A DNA stretch of 64,000 nucleotides from assembly GCA_027186245.1 (NCBI GenBank), contig CP114481.1:53328569-53392568 (forward strand), read 5' to 3'. This DNA is from Coriaria nepalensis (taxonomy: Eukaryota; Streptophyta; Magnoliopsida; Cucurbitales; Coriariaceae). Made by a program: the position numbers and the translations under genes. Under the pieces are notes generated by a model, which did not search any database, was not told the DNA's origin, and saw only the letters and a list, made by a program, of their open reading frames with translations. Shown here one piece after another: positions 12,531 through 27,300 of the stretch (positions are counted from its first letter, which is position 1; each line of letters starts with the position of its first letter).

Positions 12531-14600
12531 TTGGACAGATTTCCAGATATTTACAAGAATATCAACGGGCAAGAAAAAATCTAGAAAAGAGTTTTGCGGA
12601 ATGAAGTACTTTCATGCAAACGAATGAAAATGAGTAAGAAATAGTACCTGATATGAAAACGAATTGAGAGCTTCAAACAAATCTAATTTCTGAACACTAA
12701 TTTTTTTAGAGCTTTGGAGCTTGAGAGAGATAAAATGGTGAATGAATAAGATAAAATTAATACAAATTAAAATTAGAGAAATTTCCAAAAATTTACAAGA
12801 AAATCAACGGGCAATAAAAAATCTAGAAAAGAGTTTTGCAGAATGCAGTACTTTCATTCAAAGGAATGAAAATGAGTAAGAAATAGTACCTGATATGAAA
12901 ACGAATTGAGAGCTTCAAACAAATCTAATTTCCGAACAATAATTTTTTTAGAGCGTTGGAGCTCGAGAGAGATAAAATGGTGAATGAATAAGATAAAAAT
13001 AATACAAATTAAAATTAGACAAAGTTCCAAAAATTTACAAGAAAATCAACGTGCAAGAAAAATCTAGAAAAGGGTTTTGCAGAAAGCAGTACTTTCATTC
13101 AAACGAATGAAAATAAGTAAGAAATAGTACCTGATATGAAAACGAATTGAGAGCTTCAAACAAATCTAATTTCCGAACAGTAATTTTTTTAGAGCGTTGG
13201 AGCTTGAGAGAGATAAAATGGTGAATGAATAAGATATAAATAATACAAATTAAAATTAGACAAATTTCCAGATATTTACATGAATATCAACGGGCAAGAA
13301 AAAATCTAGAAAAGAGTTTTGCGGAATGAAGTACTTTCATGCAAACGAATGAAAATGAGTAAGAAATAGTACCTGATATGAAAACGAATTGAGAGCTTCA
13401 AACAAATCTAATTTCCGAACAATAATTTTTTTAGAGCGTTGGAGCTTGAGAGAGATAAAATGGTGAATGAATAAGATAAAAATAATACAAATTAAAATTA
13501 GACAAAGTTCCAAAAATTTACAAGAAAATCGACGTGCAAGAAAAATCTAGAAAAGGGTTTTGCAGAATGCAGTACTTTCATTCAAACGAATGAAAATGAG
13601 TAAGAAATAGTACGTGATATGAAAACGAATTGAGAGCTTCAAACAAATCTAATTTCCGAACAATAATTTTTTTAGAGCGTTGGAGCTTGAGAGAGATAAA
13701 ATGGTGAATGAATAAGATAAAAATAATAGAAATTAAAATTAGTCAAAGTTCCAAAAATTTACAAGAATATCAACGGGCGGAAAAGATCTAGAAAAGAGTT
13801 TTGCGGAATGAAGTACTTTCATGCAAACGAATAAAAATGTGTATGAAATAGTACTTGATATGAAGACGAATTGTGAGCTCCAAACAAATCTAATTTCCGA
13901 ACAATAAATTTTTGAGTGCGTTGGAGCTTGAGAGAGATAAAATGGTGAATGAATAAGATATAAATAATACAAATTAAAATTAGACAAATTTCCACATATT
14001 TACATGAATATCAACGGGCAAGAAAAAATCTAGAAAAGAGTTTTGCGGAATGAAGTACTTTCATGCAAACGAATGAAAATGAGTAAGAAATAGTACCTGA
14101 TATGAAAACGAATTGAGAGCTTCAAACAAATCTAATTTCCGAACAATAATTTTTTTAGAGCTTTGGAGCTTGAGAGAGATAAAATGGTGAATGAATAAGA
14201 TATAAATAATACAAATTAAAATTAGACAAATTTCCAGATATTTACATGAATGTCAACGGGCAAGAAAAAATCTAGAAAAGAGTTTTGCGGAATGAAGTAC
14301 TTTCATGCAAACGAATGAAAATGAGTAAGAAATAGTACCTGATATGAAAACGAATTGAGAGCTTCAAACAAATCTAATTTCCGAACAATAATTTTTTTAG
14401 AGCGTTGGAGCTTGAGAGAGATAAAATGGTGAATGAATAAGATAAAAATAATAGAAAATAAAATTAGTCAAAGTTCCAAAAATTTACAAGAATATCAACG
14501 GGCGGAAAAGATCTAGAAAAGTGTTTTGCGGAATAAAGTACTTTCTTGCAAACGAATAAAAATGAGTATGAAATAGTACCTGATATGAAGACGAATTGAG
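11790..14600 (+). repeat. 8-to-9-monomer duplication with a one-monomer difference
   Basis: Segments at about 11790-12200 and 13722-14130 match at an offset of 1932 bp (8 monomers), sharing the rare AAATTTTTGAGTGCG and TTCCACATATTTACATG. Further on, the GTGTTTTGCGGAATAAAG monomer at 12346 pairs with 14521, an offset of 2175 bp (9 monomers). One extra GATATAAAT-type monomer therefore lies in the second copy, near 14180-14440. This is a single-monomer gain or loss caught between two otherwise matching blocks. Confidence 0.7.
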
Positions 14601-15519
14601 AGCTCCAAACAAATCTAATTTCCGAACAATAATTTTTTTAGAGCGTTGGAGCTTGAGAGAGATAAAATGGTGAATGAATAAGATAAAAATAATAGAAATT
14701 AAAATTAGTCAAAGTTCCAAAAATTTACAAGAATATCAACGGGCGGAAAAGATCTAGGAAAGAGTTTTGCGGAATGAAGTACTTTCATGCAAACGAATAA
14801 AAATGAGTATGAAATAGTACCTGATATGAAGACGAATTGTGAGCTCCAAACAAATCTAATTTCCGAACAATAAATTTTTTAGTGCGTTGGAGCTTGAGAG
14901 AGATAAAATGGTGAATGAATAAGATATAAATAATACAAATTAAAATTAGACAAATTTCCAGATATTTACATGAATATCAACGGGCAAGAAAAAATCTAGA
15001 AAAGAGTTTTGCGGAATGAAGTACTTTCATGCAAACGAATGAAAATGAGTAAGAAATAGTACCTGATATGAAAACGAATTGAGAGCTTCAAACAAATCTA
15101 ATTTCCGAACAATAAATTTTTTAGAGCGTTGGAGCTTGAGAGAGATAAAATAGTGAATGAATAAGATATAAATAATACAAATTAAAATTAGACAAATTTC
15201 CAGATATTTACATGAATATCAACGGGCAAGAAAAAATCTAGAAAAGAGTTTTGCAGAATGCTGTAGTTTCATGCAAACGAATGAAAATGACTAAGAAATA
15301 GTACCTAATATGAAAACGAATTGAGAGCTTCAAACAAATCTAATTTCCGAACAATAATTTTTTTAGAGCGTTGGAGATTGACAGAGATAAAATGGTGAAT
15401 GAATAAGATAAAAATAATAGAAATTAAAATTAGACAAAGTTCCAAAAATTTACAAGAAAATCAACGGGCAAGAAAAAATCTAGAAAAGAGTTTTGCAGAA
15501 TGATGTACTTTCATGCAAA

Positions 15520-17540
15520 CGAATGAAAATGAGTAAGAAATAGTACCTGATATGAAAACGAATTGAGAGCTTCAAACAAATCTAATTTCCGGACAATAAA
15601 TTTTTTAGAGCGTTGGAGCTTGAGAGAGATAAAATGGTGAATGAATAAGATATAAATAATACAAATTAAAATTAGAGAAATTTCCAAAAATTTACAAGAA
15701 AATCAACGGGCAATAAAAAATCTAGAAAAGAGTTTTGCCGAATGCAGTACTTTCGTTCAAAGGAATGAAAATGAGTAAGAAATAGTACCTGATATGAAAA
15801 CGAATTGAGAGCTTCAAACAAATCTAATTTCCGAACAATAATTTTTTTAGAGCGTTGGAGCTTGAGAGAGATAAAATGGTGAATGAATAAGATAAAAATA
15901 ATAGAAAATAAAATTAGTCAAAGTTCCAAAAATTTACAAGAATATCAACGGGCGGAAAAGATCTAGAAAAGTGTTTTGCGGAATAAAGTACTTTCTTGCA
16001 AACGAATAAAAATGAGTATGAAATAGTACCTGATATGAAGACGAATTGAGAGCTCCAAACAAATCTAATTTCCGAACAATAAATTTTTTAGAGCGTTGGA
16101 GCTTGAGAGAGATAAAATGGTGAATGAATAAGATATAAATAATACAAATTAAAATTAGACAAATTTCCAGATATTTACATGAATATCAACGGGCAAGAAA
16201 AAATCTAGAAAAGAGTTTTGCAGAATGAAGTACTTTCATGCAAACGAATGAAAATGAGTAAGAAATAGTACCTGATATGAAAACGAATTGAGAGCTTCAA
16301 ACAAATCTAATTTCCGAACAATAATTTTTTTAGAGCTTTGGAGCTTGAGAGAGATAAAATGGTGAATGAATAAGATATAAATAATACAAATTAAAATTAG
16401 ACAAATTTCCAGATATTTACATGAATATCAACGGGCAAGAAAAAATCTAGAAAAGAGTTTTGCGGAATGAAGTACTTTCATGCAAACGAATGAAAATGAG
16501 TAAGAAATAGTACCTGATATGAAAACAAATTGAGAGCTTCAAACAAATCTAATTTCCGAACAATAATTTTTTTAGAGCTTTGGAGCTTGAGAGAGATAAA
16601 ATGGTGAATGAATAAGATAAAATTAATACAAATTACAATTAGAGAAATTTCCAAAAATTTACAAGAAAATCAACGGGCAATAAAAAATCTAGAAAAGAGT
16701 TTTGCAGAATGCAGTACTTTCATTCAAAGGAATGAAAATGAGTAAGAAATAGTACCTGATATGAAAACGAATTGAGAGCTTCAAACAAATCTAATTTCCG
16801 AACAATAATTTTTTTAGAGCGTTGGAGCTTGAGAGAGATAAAATGGTGAATGAATAAGATAAAAATAATACAAATTAAAATTAGACAAAGTTCCAAAAAT
16901 TTACAAGAAAATCAACGTGCAAGAAAAATCTAGAAAAGGGTTTTGCAGAAAGCAGTACTTTCATTCAAACGAATGAAAATAAGTAAGAAATAGTACCTGA
17001 TATGAAAACGAATTGAGAGCTTCAAACAAATCTAATTTCCGAACAATAATTTTTTTAGAGCGTTGCAGCTTGAGAGAGATAAAATGGTGAATGAATAAGA
17101 TATAAATAATACAAATTAAAATTAGACAAATTTCCAGATATTTACATGAATATCAACGGGCAAGAAAAAATCTAGAAAAGAGTTTTGCGGAATGAAGTAC
17201 TTTCATGCAAACGAATGAAAATGAGTAAGAAATAGTACCTGATATGAAAACGAATTGAGAGCTTCAAACAAATCTAATTTCCGAACAATAAATTTTTTAG
17301 AGCGTTGGAGCTTGAGAGAGATAAAATGGTGAATGAATAAGATATAAATAATACAAATTAAAATTAGACAAATTTCCAGATATTTACAAGAAAATCAACG
17401 TGCAAGAAAAATCTAGAAAAGGGTTTTGCAAAATGCAGTACTTTCATTCAAACGAATGAAAATGAGTAAGAAATAGTACCTGATATGAAAACGAATTGAG
17501 AGCTTCAAACAAATCTAATTTCCGAACAATAATTTTTTTA
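15520..17540 (+). repeat. 13-monomer (3142 bp offset) duplication, copy 1
   Basis: It matches 18660-20690 at +3142 bp. Shared rare variants in order are TTAGAGAAATTTCC after GATATAAAT, GTGTTTTGCGG (15971 and 19113), AAAACAAATTGAG, GATAAAATTAATAC, GGGTTTTGCAGAAAGCAG, CGTTGCAGCTTGAG (about 17060 and 20202) and GGGTTTTGCAAAATGCAG. The match stops to the left of about 15520 and to the right of about 17540. The 1.1 kb between the copies (about 17540-18660) is mainly GATATAAAT-type monomers. Confidence 0.8.
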
Positions 17541-18659
17541 GAGCTTTGGAGCTTGAGAGAGATAAAATGGTGAATGAATAAGATATAAATAATACAAATT
17601 AAAATTAGACAAATTTCCAGATATTTACATGAATATCAACGGGCAAGAAAAAATCTAGAAAAGAGTTTTGCGGAATGAAGTACTTTCATGCAAACGAATG
17701 AAAATGAGTAAGAAATAGTACCTGATATGAAAACGAATTGAGAGCTTCAAACAAATCTAATTTCCGAACAATAATTTTTTTAGAGCTTTGGAGCTTGAGA
17801 GAGATAAAATGGTGAATGAATAAGATATAAATAATACAAATTAAAATTAGACAAATTTCCAGATATTTACATGAATATCAACGGGCAAGAAAAAATCTAG
17901 AAAAGAGTTTTGCGGAATGAAGTACTTTCATGCAAACGAATGAAAATGAGTAAGAAATAGTACCTGATATGAAAACGAATTGAGAGCTTCAAACAAATCT
18001 AATTTCCGAACAATAAATTTTTTAGAGCGTTGGAGCTTGAGAGAGATAAAATGGTGAATGAATAAGATATAAATAATACAAATTAAAATTAGACAAATTT
18101 CCAGATATTTACATGAATATCAACGGGCAAGAAAAAATCTAGAAAAGAGTTTTGCGGAATGAAGTACTTTCATGCAAACGAATGAAAATGAGTAAGAAAT
18201 AGTACCTGATATGAAAACGAATTGAGAGCTTCAAACAAATCTAATTTCCGAACAATAATTTTTTTAGAGCGTTGGAGCTTGAGAGAGATAAAATGGTGAA
18301 TGAATAAGATAAAAATAATAGAAATTAAAATTAGTCAAAGTTCCAAAAATTTAAAAGAATATCAACGGGCGGAAAAGATCTAGAAAAGAGTTTTGCGGAA
18401 TGAAGTACTTTCATGCAAACGAATAAAAATGAGTATGAAATAGTACCTGATATGAAGACGAATTGTGAGCTCCAAACAAATCTAATTTCCGAACAATAAA
18501 TTTTTTAGTGCGTTGGGGCTTGAGAGAGATAAAATGGTGAATGAATAAGATATAAATAATACAAATTAAAATTAGACAAATTTCCGGATATTTACATGAA
18601 TATCAACGGGCAAGAAAAAATCTAGAAAAGAGTTTTGCAGAATGAAGTACTTTCATGCA

Positions 18660-20690
18660 AACGAATGAAAATGAGTAAGAAATAGTACCTGATATGAAAA
18701 CGAATTGAGAGCTTCAAACAAATCTAATTTCCGAACAATAAATTTTTTAGAGCGTTGGAGCTTGAGAGAGATAAAATGGTGAATGAATAAGATATAAATA
18801 ATACAAATTAAAATTAGAGAAATTTCCAAAAATTTACAAGAAAATCAACGGGCAATAAAAAATCTAGAAAAGAGTTTTGCAGAATGCAGTACTTTCATTC
18901 AAAGGAATGAAAATGAGTAAGAAATAGTACCTGATATGAAAACGAATTGAGAGCTTCAAACAAATCTAATTTCCGAACAATAATTTTTTTAGAGCGTTGG
19001 AGCTTGAGAGAGATAAAATGGTGAATGAATAAGATAAAAATAATAGAAAATAAAATTAGTCAAAGTTCCAAAAATTTACAAGAATATCAACGGGCGGAAA
19101 AGATCTAGAAAAGTGTTTTGCGGAATAAAGTACTTTCTTGCAAACGAATAAAAATGAGTATGAAATAGTACCTGATATGAAGACGAATTGAGAGCTCCAA
19201 ACAAATCTAATTTCCGAACAATAAATTTTTTAGAGCGTTGGAGCTTGAGAGAGATAAAATGGTGAATGAATAAGATATAAATAATACAAATTAAAATTAG
19301 ACAAATTTCCAGATATTTACATGAATATCAACGGGCAAGAAAAAATCTAGAAAAGAGTTTTGCAGAATGAAGTACTTTCATGCAAACGAATGAAAATGAG
19401 TAAGAAATAGTACCTGATATGAAAACGAATTGAGAGCTTCAAACAAATCTAATTTCCGAACAATAATTTTTTTAGAGCTTTGGAGCTTGAGAGAGATAAA
19501 ATGGTGAATGAATAAGATATAAATAATACAAATTAAAATTAGACAAATTTCCAGATATTTACATGAATATCAACGGGCAAGAAAAAATCTAGAAAAGAGT
19601 TTTGCGGAATGAAGTACTTTCATGCAAACGAATGAAAATGAGTAAGAAATAGTACCTGATATGAAAACAAATTGAGAGCTTCAAACAAATCTAATTTCCG
19701 AACAATAATTTTTTTAGAGCTTTGGAGCTTGAGAGAGATAAAATGGTGAATGAATAAGATAAAATTAATACAAATTAAAATTAGAGAAATTTCCAAAAAT
19801 TTACAAGAAAATCAACGGGCAATAAAAAATCTAGAAAAGAGTTTTGCAGAATGCGGTACTTTCATTCAAAGGAATGAAAATGAGTAAGAAATAGTACCTG
19901 ATATGAAAACGAATTGAGAGCTTCAAACAAATCTAATTTCCGAACAATAATTTTTTTAGAGCGTTGGAGCTTGAGAGAGATAAAATGGTGAATGAATAAG
20001 ATAAAAATAATACAAATTAAAATTAGACAAAGTTCCAAAAATTTACAAGAAAATCAACGTGCAAGAAAAATCTAGAAAAGGGTTTTGCAGAAAGCAGTAC
20101 TTTCATTCAAACGAATGAAAATAAGTAAGAAATAGTACCTGATATGAAAACGAATTGAGAGCTTCAAACAAATCTAATTTCCGAACAATAATTTTTTTAG
20201 AGCGTTGCAGCTTGAGAGAGATAAAATGGTGAATGAATAAGATATAAATAATACAAATTAAAATTAGACAAATTTCCAGATATTTACATGAATATCAACG
20301 GGCAAGAAAAAATCTAGAAAAGAGTTTTGCGGAATGAAGTACTTTCATGCAAACGAATGAAAATGAGTAAGAAATAGTACCTGATATGAAAACGAATTGA
20401 GAGCTTCAAACAAATCTAATTTCCGAACAATAAATTTTTTAGAGCGTTGGAGCTTGAGAGAGATAAAATGGTGAATGAATAAGATATAAATAATACAAAT
20501 TAAAATTAGACAAATTTCCAGATATTTACAAGAAAATCAACGTGCAAGAAAAATCTAGAAAAGGGTTTTGCAAAATGCAGTACTTTCATTCAAACGAATG
20601 AAAATGAGTAAGAAATAGTACCTGATATGAAAACGAATTGAGAGCTTCAAACAAATCTAATTTCCGAACAATAATTTTTTTAGAGCGTTG
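18660..20690 (+). repeat. 13-monomer (3142 bp offset) duplication, copy 2
   Basis: This is the second copy of the 15520-17540 segment. It differs at few bases, for example ATGCGGTACTTTC near 19851 against ATGCAGTACTTTC in copy 1. To its right it continues into a GAATTGTGAGCTCC-type monomer, whereas copy 1 continues into GATATAAAT-type monomers, so the breakpoint is visible as a subfamily switch. Confidence 0.8.
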
Positions 20691-22939
20691 GAGCTTGAGA
20701 GAGATAAAATGGTGAATGAATAAGATAAAAATAATAGAAATTAAAATTAGTCAAAGTTCCAAAAATTTAAAAGAATATCAACGGGCGGAAAAGATCTAGA
20801 AAAGAGTTTTGCGGAATGAAGTACTTTCATGCAAACGAATAAAAATGAGTATGAAATAGTACCTAATATGAAGACGAATTGTGAGCTCCAAACAAATCTA
20901 ATTTCCGAACAATAAATTTTTTAGTGCGTTGGAGCTTGAGAGAGATAAAATGGTGAATGAATAAGATATAAATAATACAAATTAAAATTAGACAAATTTC
21001 CAGATATTTACATGAATATCAACGGGCAAGAAAAAATCTAGAAAAGAGTTTTACAGAATGAAGTACTTTCATGCAAACGAATGAAAATGAGTAAGAAATA
21101 GTACCTGATATGAAAACGAATTGAGAGCTTCAAACAAATCTAATTTCCGAACAATAAATTTTTTAGAGCGTTGGAGCTTGAGAGGGATAAAATGGTGAAT
21201 GAATAAGATATAAATAATACAAATTAAAATTAGACAAATTTCCAGATATTTACATGAATATCAACGGGCAAGAAAAAATCTAGAAAAGAGTTTTGCGGAA
21301 TGAAGTACTTTCATGCAAATGAATGAAAATGAGTAAGAAATAGTACCTGATATGAAAACGAATTGAGAGCTTCAAACAAATCTAATTTCCGAACAATAAT
21401 TTTTTTAGAGCGTTGGAGCTTGAGAGAGATAAAATGGTGAATGAATAAGATAAAAATAATAGAAAATAAAATTAGTCAAAGTTCCTAAAATTTACAAGAA
21501 TATCAACGGGCGGAAAAGATCTAGAAAAGTGTTTTGCGGAATAAAGTACTTTCTTGCAAACGAATAAAAATGAGTATGAAATAGTACCTGATATGAAAAC
21601 GAATTGAGAGCTTCAAACAAATCTAATTTCCGAACAATAATTTTTTTAGAGCTTTGGAGCTTGAGAGAGATAAAATGGTGAATGAATAAGATAAAATTAA
21701 TACAAATTAAAATTAGAGAAATTTCCAAAAATTTACAAGAAAATCAACGGGCAATAAAAAATCTAGAAAAGAGTTTTGCAGAATGCAGTACTTTCATTCA
21801 AAATAATGAAAATGAGTAAGAAATAGTACCTGATATGAAAACGAATTGAGAGCTTCAAACAAATCTAATTTCCGAACAATAATTTTTTTAGAGCGTTGGA
21901 GCTTGAGAGAGATAAAATGGTGAATGAATAAGATAAAAATAATACAAATTAAAATTAGATAAAGTTCCAAAAATTTACAAGAATATCAACGGGCGGAAAA
22001 GATCTAGAAAAGTGTTTTGCGGAATAAAGTACTTTCTTGCAAACGAATAAAAATGAGTATGAAATAGTACCTGATATGAAGACGAATTGAGAGCTCCAAA
22101 CAAATCTAATTTCCGAACAATAAATTTTTTAGAGCGTTGGAGCTTGAGAGAGATAAAATGGTGAATGAATAAGATATAAATAATACAAATTAAAATTAGA
22201 CAAATTTCCAGATATTTACATGAATATCAACGGGCAAGAAAAAATCTAGAAAAGAGTTTTGCAGAATGAAGTACTTTCATGCAAACGAATGAAAATGAGT
22301 AAGAAATAGTACCTGATATGAAAACGAATTGAGAGCTTCAAACAAATCTAATTTCCGAACAATAATTTTTTTAGAGCTTTGGAGCTTGAGAGAGATAAAA
22401 TGGTGAATGAATAAGATAAAATTAATACAAATTAAAATTAGACAAAGTTCCAAAAATTTACAAGAAAATCAACGTGCAAGAAAAATCTAGAAAAGGGTTT
22501 TGCAGAATGCAGTACTTTCATTCAAACGAATGAAAATGAGTAAGAAATAGTACCTGATATGAAAACGAATTGAGAGCTTCAAACAAATCTAATTTCCAAA
22601 CAATAATTTTTTTAGAGCGTTGGAGCTTGAGAGAGATAAAATGGTGAATGAATAAGATAAAAATAATAGAAATTAAAATTAGTCAAAGTTCCAAAAATTT
22701 ACAAGAATATCAACGGGCGGAAAAGATCTAGAAAAGAGTTTTGCGGAATGAAGTACTTTCATGCAAACGAATAAAAATGAGTATGAAATAGTACCTGATA
22801 TGAAGACGAATTGTGAGCTCCAAACAAATCTAATTTCCGAACAATAAATTTTTTAGTGCGTTGGAGCTTGAGAGAGATAAAATGGTGGATGAATAAGATA
22901 TAAATAATACAAATTAAAATTAGACAAATTTCCAGATAT

Positions 22940-24370
22940 TTACATGAATATCAACGGGCAAGAAAAAATCTAGAAAAGAGTTTTGCGGAATGAAGTACTT
23001 TCATGCAAACGAATGAAAATGAGTAAGAAATAGTACCTGATATGAAAACGAATTGAGAGCTTCAAACAAATCTAATTTCCGAACAATAATGTTTTTAGAG
23101 CGTTGGAGCTTGAGAGAGATAAAATGGTGAATGAATAAGGTAAAAATAATACAAATTAAAATTAAACAAAGTTCCAAAAATTTACAAGAAAATCAACGTG
23201 CAAGAAAAATCTAGAAAAGAGTTTTGCAGAATGCTGTAGTTTCATGCAAACGAATGAAAATGAGTAAGAAATAATACCTGATATGAAAACCAATTGAGAG
23301 CTTCAAACAAATCTAATTTCCGAACAATAATTTTTTTAGAGCGTTGGAGATTGACAGAGATAAAATGGTGAATGAATAAGATAAAAATAATAGAAATTAA
23401 AATTAGACAAAGTTCCAAAAATTTACAAGAAAATCAACGGGCAAGAAAAAATCTAGAAAAGAGTTTTGCAGAATGATGTACTTTCATGCAAACGAATGAA
23501 AATGAGTAAGAAATAGTACCTGATATGAAAACCAATTGAGAGCTTCAAACAAATCTAATTTCCGAACCATAATTTTTTTAGAGAGTTGGAGCTTGAGAGA
23601 GATAAAATGCTGAATGAATGAGATAAAAATAATAGAAATTAAAATTAGTCAAAGTTCCAAAAATTTACAAGAATATCAACGGGCGGAAAAGATCTAGAAA
23701 AGAGTTTTGTGGAATGAAGTACTTTCATGAAAACGAATAAAAATGAGTATGAAATAGTACCTGATATGAAGACGAATTGTGAGCTCCAAACAACTCTAAT
23801 TTCCGAACAACAAATTTTTTAGTGCGTTGGAGCTTGAGAGAGATAAAATGGAGAATGAATAAGATAAAAATAATACAAATTAAAATTAGACAAATTTCCA
23901 GATATTTACATGAATATCAACGGGCAAGAAAAAATCTAGAAAAGAGTTTTGCGGAATGAAGTACTTTCATGCAAACGAATGAAAATGAGTAAGAAATAGT
24001 ACCTGACATGAAAACGAATTGAGAGCTTCAAACAAATCTAATTTCCGAACAATAAATTTTTTAGAGCGTTGGAGCTTGAGAGAGATAAAATGGTGAATGA
24101 ATAAGATAAAAATAATAGAAAATAAAATTAGTCAAAGTTCCAAAAATTTACAAGAATATCAACGGGCGGAAAAGATCTAGAAAAGTGTTTTGCGGAATAA
24201 AGTACTTTCTTGCAAACGAATAAAAATGAGTATGAAATAGTACCTGATATGAAGACGAATTGAGAGCTCCAAACAAATCTAATTTCCGAACAATAAATTT
24301 TTTAGAGCGTTGGAGCTTGAGAGAGATAAAATGGTGAATGAATAAGATATAAATAATACAAATTAAAATT
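22940..24370 (+). repeat. Recurrent ~6-monomer block, copy 2
   Basis: It is aligned to copy 1 at +11,838 bp. Marker positions here include GAATGCTGTAG at about 23229, ATGCTGAATGAATGAG at about 23606 and GTGTTTTGCGG at 24185. It differs from copy 1 at scattered bases, for example TTTTGTGG near 23708 and GGAGAATG near 23850. It runs directly into the 2173-bp tandem at 24055-28920, so the end of this block was itself re-amplified. Confidence 0.75.
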
Positions 24371-27300
24371 AGACAAATTTCCAGATATTTACATGAATAT
24401 CAACGGGCAAGAAAAAATCTAGAAAAGAGTTTTGCGGAATGAAGTACTTTCATGCAAACGAATGAAAATGAGTAAGAAATAGTACCTGATATGAAAACGA
24501 ATTGAGAGCTTCAAACAAATCTAATTTCCGAACAATAAATTTTTTAGAGCGTTGGAGCTTGAGAGAGATAAAATGGTGAATGAATAAGATAAAATTAATA
24601 CAAATTAAAATTAGAGAAATTTCCAAAAATTTACAAGAAAATCAACGGGCAATAAAAAATCTAGAAAAGAGTTTTGCGGAATGAAGTACTTTCATGCAAA
24701 CGAATGAAAATGAGTAAGAAATAGTACCTGATATGAAAACGAATTGAGAGCTTCAAACAAATCTAATTTCCGAACAATAATGTTTTTAGAGCGTTGGAGC
24801 TTGAGAGAGATAAAATGGTGAATGAATAAGATAAAAATAATAGAAAATAAAATTAGTCAAAGTTCCAAAAATTTACAAGAATATCAACGGGCGGAAAAGA
24901 TCTAGAAAAGTGTTTTGCGGAATAAAGTACTTTCTTGCAAACGAATAAAAATGAGTATGAAATCGTAACTGATATGAAGACGAATTGAGAGCTCCAAACA
25001 AATCTAATTTCCGAACAATAAATTTTTTAGAGAGTTGGAGCTTGAGAGAGATAAAATGCTGAATGAATGACATAAAAATAATAGAAATTAAAATTAGTCA
25101 AAGTTCCAAAAATTTACAAGAATATCAACGGGCGGAAAAGATCTAGAAAAGAGTTTTGCGGAATGAAGTACTTTCATGCAAACGAATAAAAATGAGTAAG
25201 AAATAGTACCTGATATGAAAACGAATTGAGAGCTTCAAACAAATCTAATTTCCGAACAATAATTTTTTTAGAGCGTTGGAGCTTGAGAGAGATAAAATGG
25301 TGAATGAATAAGATAAAAATAATAGAAAATAAAATTAGTCAAAGTTCCAAAAATTTACAAGAATATCAACGGGCGGAAAAGATCAAGAAAAGTGTTTTGC
25401 GGAATAAAGTACTTTCTTGCAAACGAATAAAAATGAGTATGAAATAGTACCTGATATGAAGACGAATTGAGAGCTCCAAACAAATCTAATTTCCGAACAA
25501 TAAATTTTTTAGAGCGTTGGAGCTTGAGAGAGATAAAATGGTGAATGAATAAGATATAAATAATACAAATTAAAATTAGACAAATTTCCAGATATTTACA
25601 TGAATATCAACGGGCAAGAAAAAATCTAGAAAGGAGTTTTGCGGAATGAAGTACTTTCATTCAAACGAATGAAAATGAGTAAGAAATAGTACCTGATATG
25701 AAAACGAATTGAGAGCTTCAAACAAATCTAATTTCCGAACAATAAATTTTTTAGAGCGTTGGAGCTTGAGAGAGATAAAATAGTGAATGAATAAGATAAA
25801 ATTAATACAAATTAAAATTAGAGAAATTTCCAAAAATTTACAAGAAAATCAACGGGCAATAAAAAATCTAGAAAAGAGTTTTGCAGAATGCAGTACTTTC
25901 ATTCAAACGAATGAAAATGAGTAAGAAATAGTACCTGATATGAAAACGAATTGAGAGCTTCAAACAAATCTAATTTCCGAACAATAATTTTTTTAGAGCG
26001 TTGGAGCTTGAGAGAGATAAAATGGTGAATGAATAAGATAAAAATAATACAAATTAAAATTAGACAAAGTTCCAAAAATTTACAAGAAAATCAACGTGCA
26101 AGAAAAATCTAGAAAAGGGTTTTGCAGAATGCAGTACTTTCATTCAAACGAATGAAAATGAGTAAGAAATAGAACCTGATATGAAAACGAATTGAGAGCT
26201 TCAAACAAATCTAATTTCCGACCAATAATTTTTTTAGAGCGTTGGAGCTTGAGAGAGATAAAATGGTGAATGAATAAGATAAAAATAATAGAAAATAAAA
26301 TTAGACAAAGTTCCAAAAATTTACAAGAATATCAACGGGCGGAAAAGATCTAGAAAAGTGTTTTGCGGAATAAAGTACTTTCTTGCAAACGAATAAAAAT
26401 GAGTATGAAATAGTACCTGATATGAAGACGAATTGGGAGCTCCAAACAAATCTAATTTCCGAACAATAAATTTTTTAGAGCGTTGGAGCTTGAGAGAGAT
26501 AAAATGGTGAATGAATAAGATATTAATAATACAAATTAAAATTAGACAAATTTCCAGATATTTACATGAATATCAACGGGCAAGAAAAAATCTAGAAAAG
26601 AGTTTTGCGGAATGAAGTACTTTCATGCAAACGAATGAAAATGAGTAAGAAATAGTACCTGATATGAAAACGAATTGAGAGCTTCAAACAAATCTAATTT
26701 CCGAACAATAAATTTTTTAGAGCGTTGGAGCTTGAGAGAGATAAAATGGTGAATGAATAAGATAAAATTAATACAAATTAAAATTAGAGAAATTTCCAAA
26801 AATTTACAAGAAAATCAACGGGCAATAAAAAATCTAGAAAAGAGTTTTGCGGAATGAAGTACTTTCATGCAAACGAATGAAAATGAGTAAGAAATAGTAC
26901 CTGATATGAAAACGAATTGAGAGCTTCAAACAAATCTAATTTCCGAACAATAATGTTTTTAGAGCGTTGGAGCTTGAGAGAGATAAAATGGTGAATGAAT
27001 AAGATAAAAATAATAGAAAATAAAATTAGTCAAAGTTCCAAAAATTTACAAGAATATCAACGGGCGGAAAAGATCTAGAAAAGTGTTTTGCGGAATAAAG
27101 TACTTTCTTGCAAACGAATAAAAATGAGTATGAAATAGTACCTGATTTGAAGACGAATTGAGAGCTCCAAACAAATCTAATTTCCGAACAATAAATTTTT
27201 TAGAGAGTTGGAGCTTGAGAGAGATAAAATGCTGAATGAATGAGATAAAAATAATAGAAATTAAAATTAGTCAAAGTTCCAAAAATTTACAAGAATATCA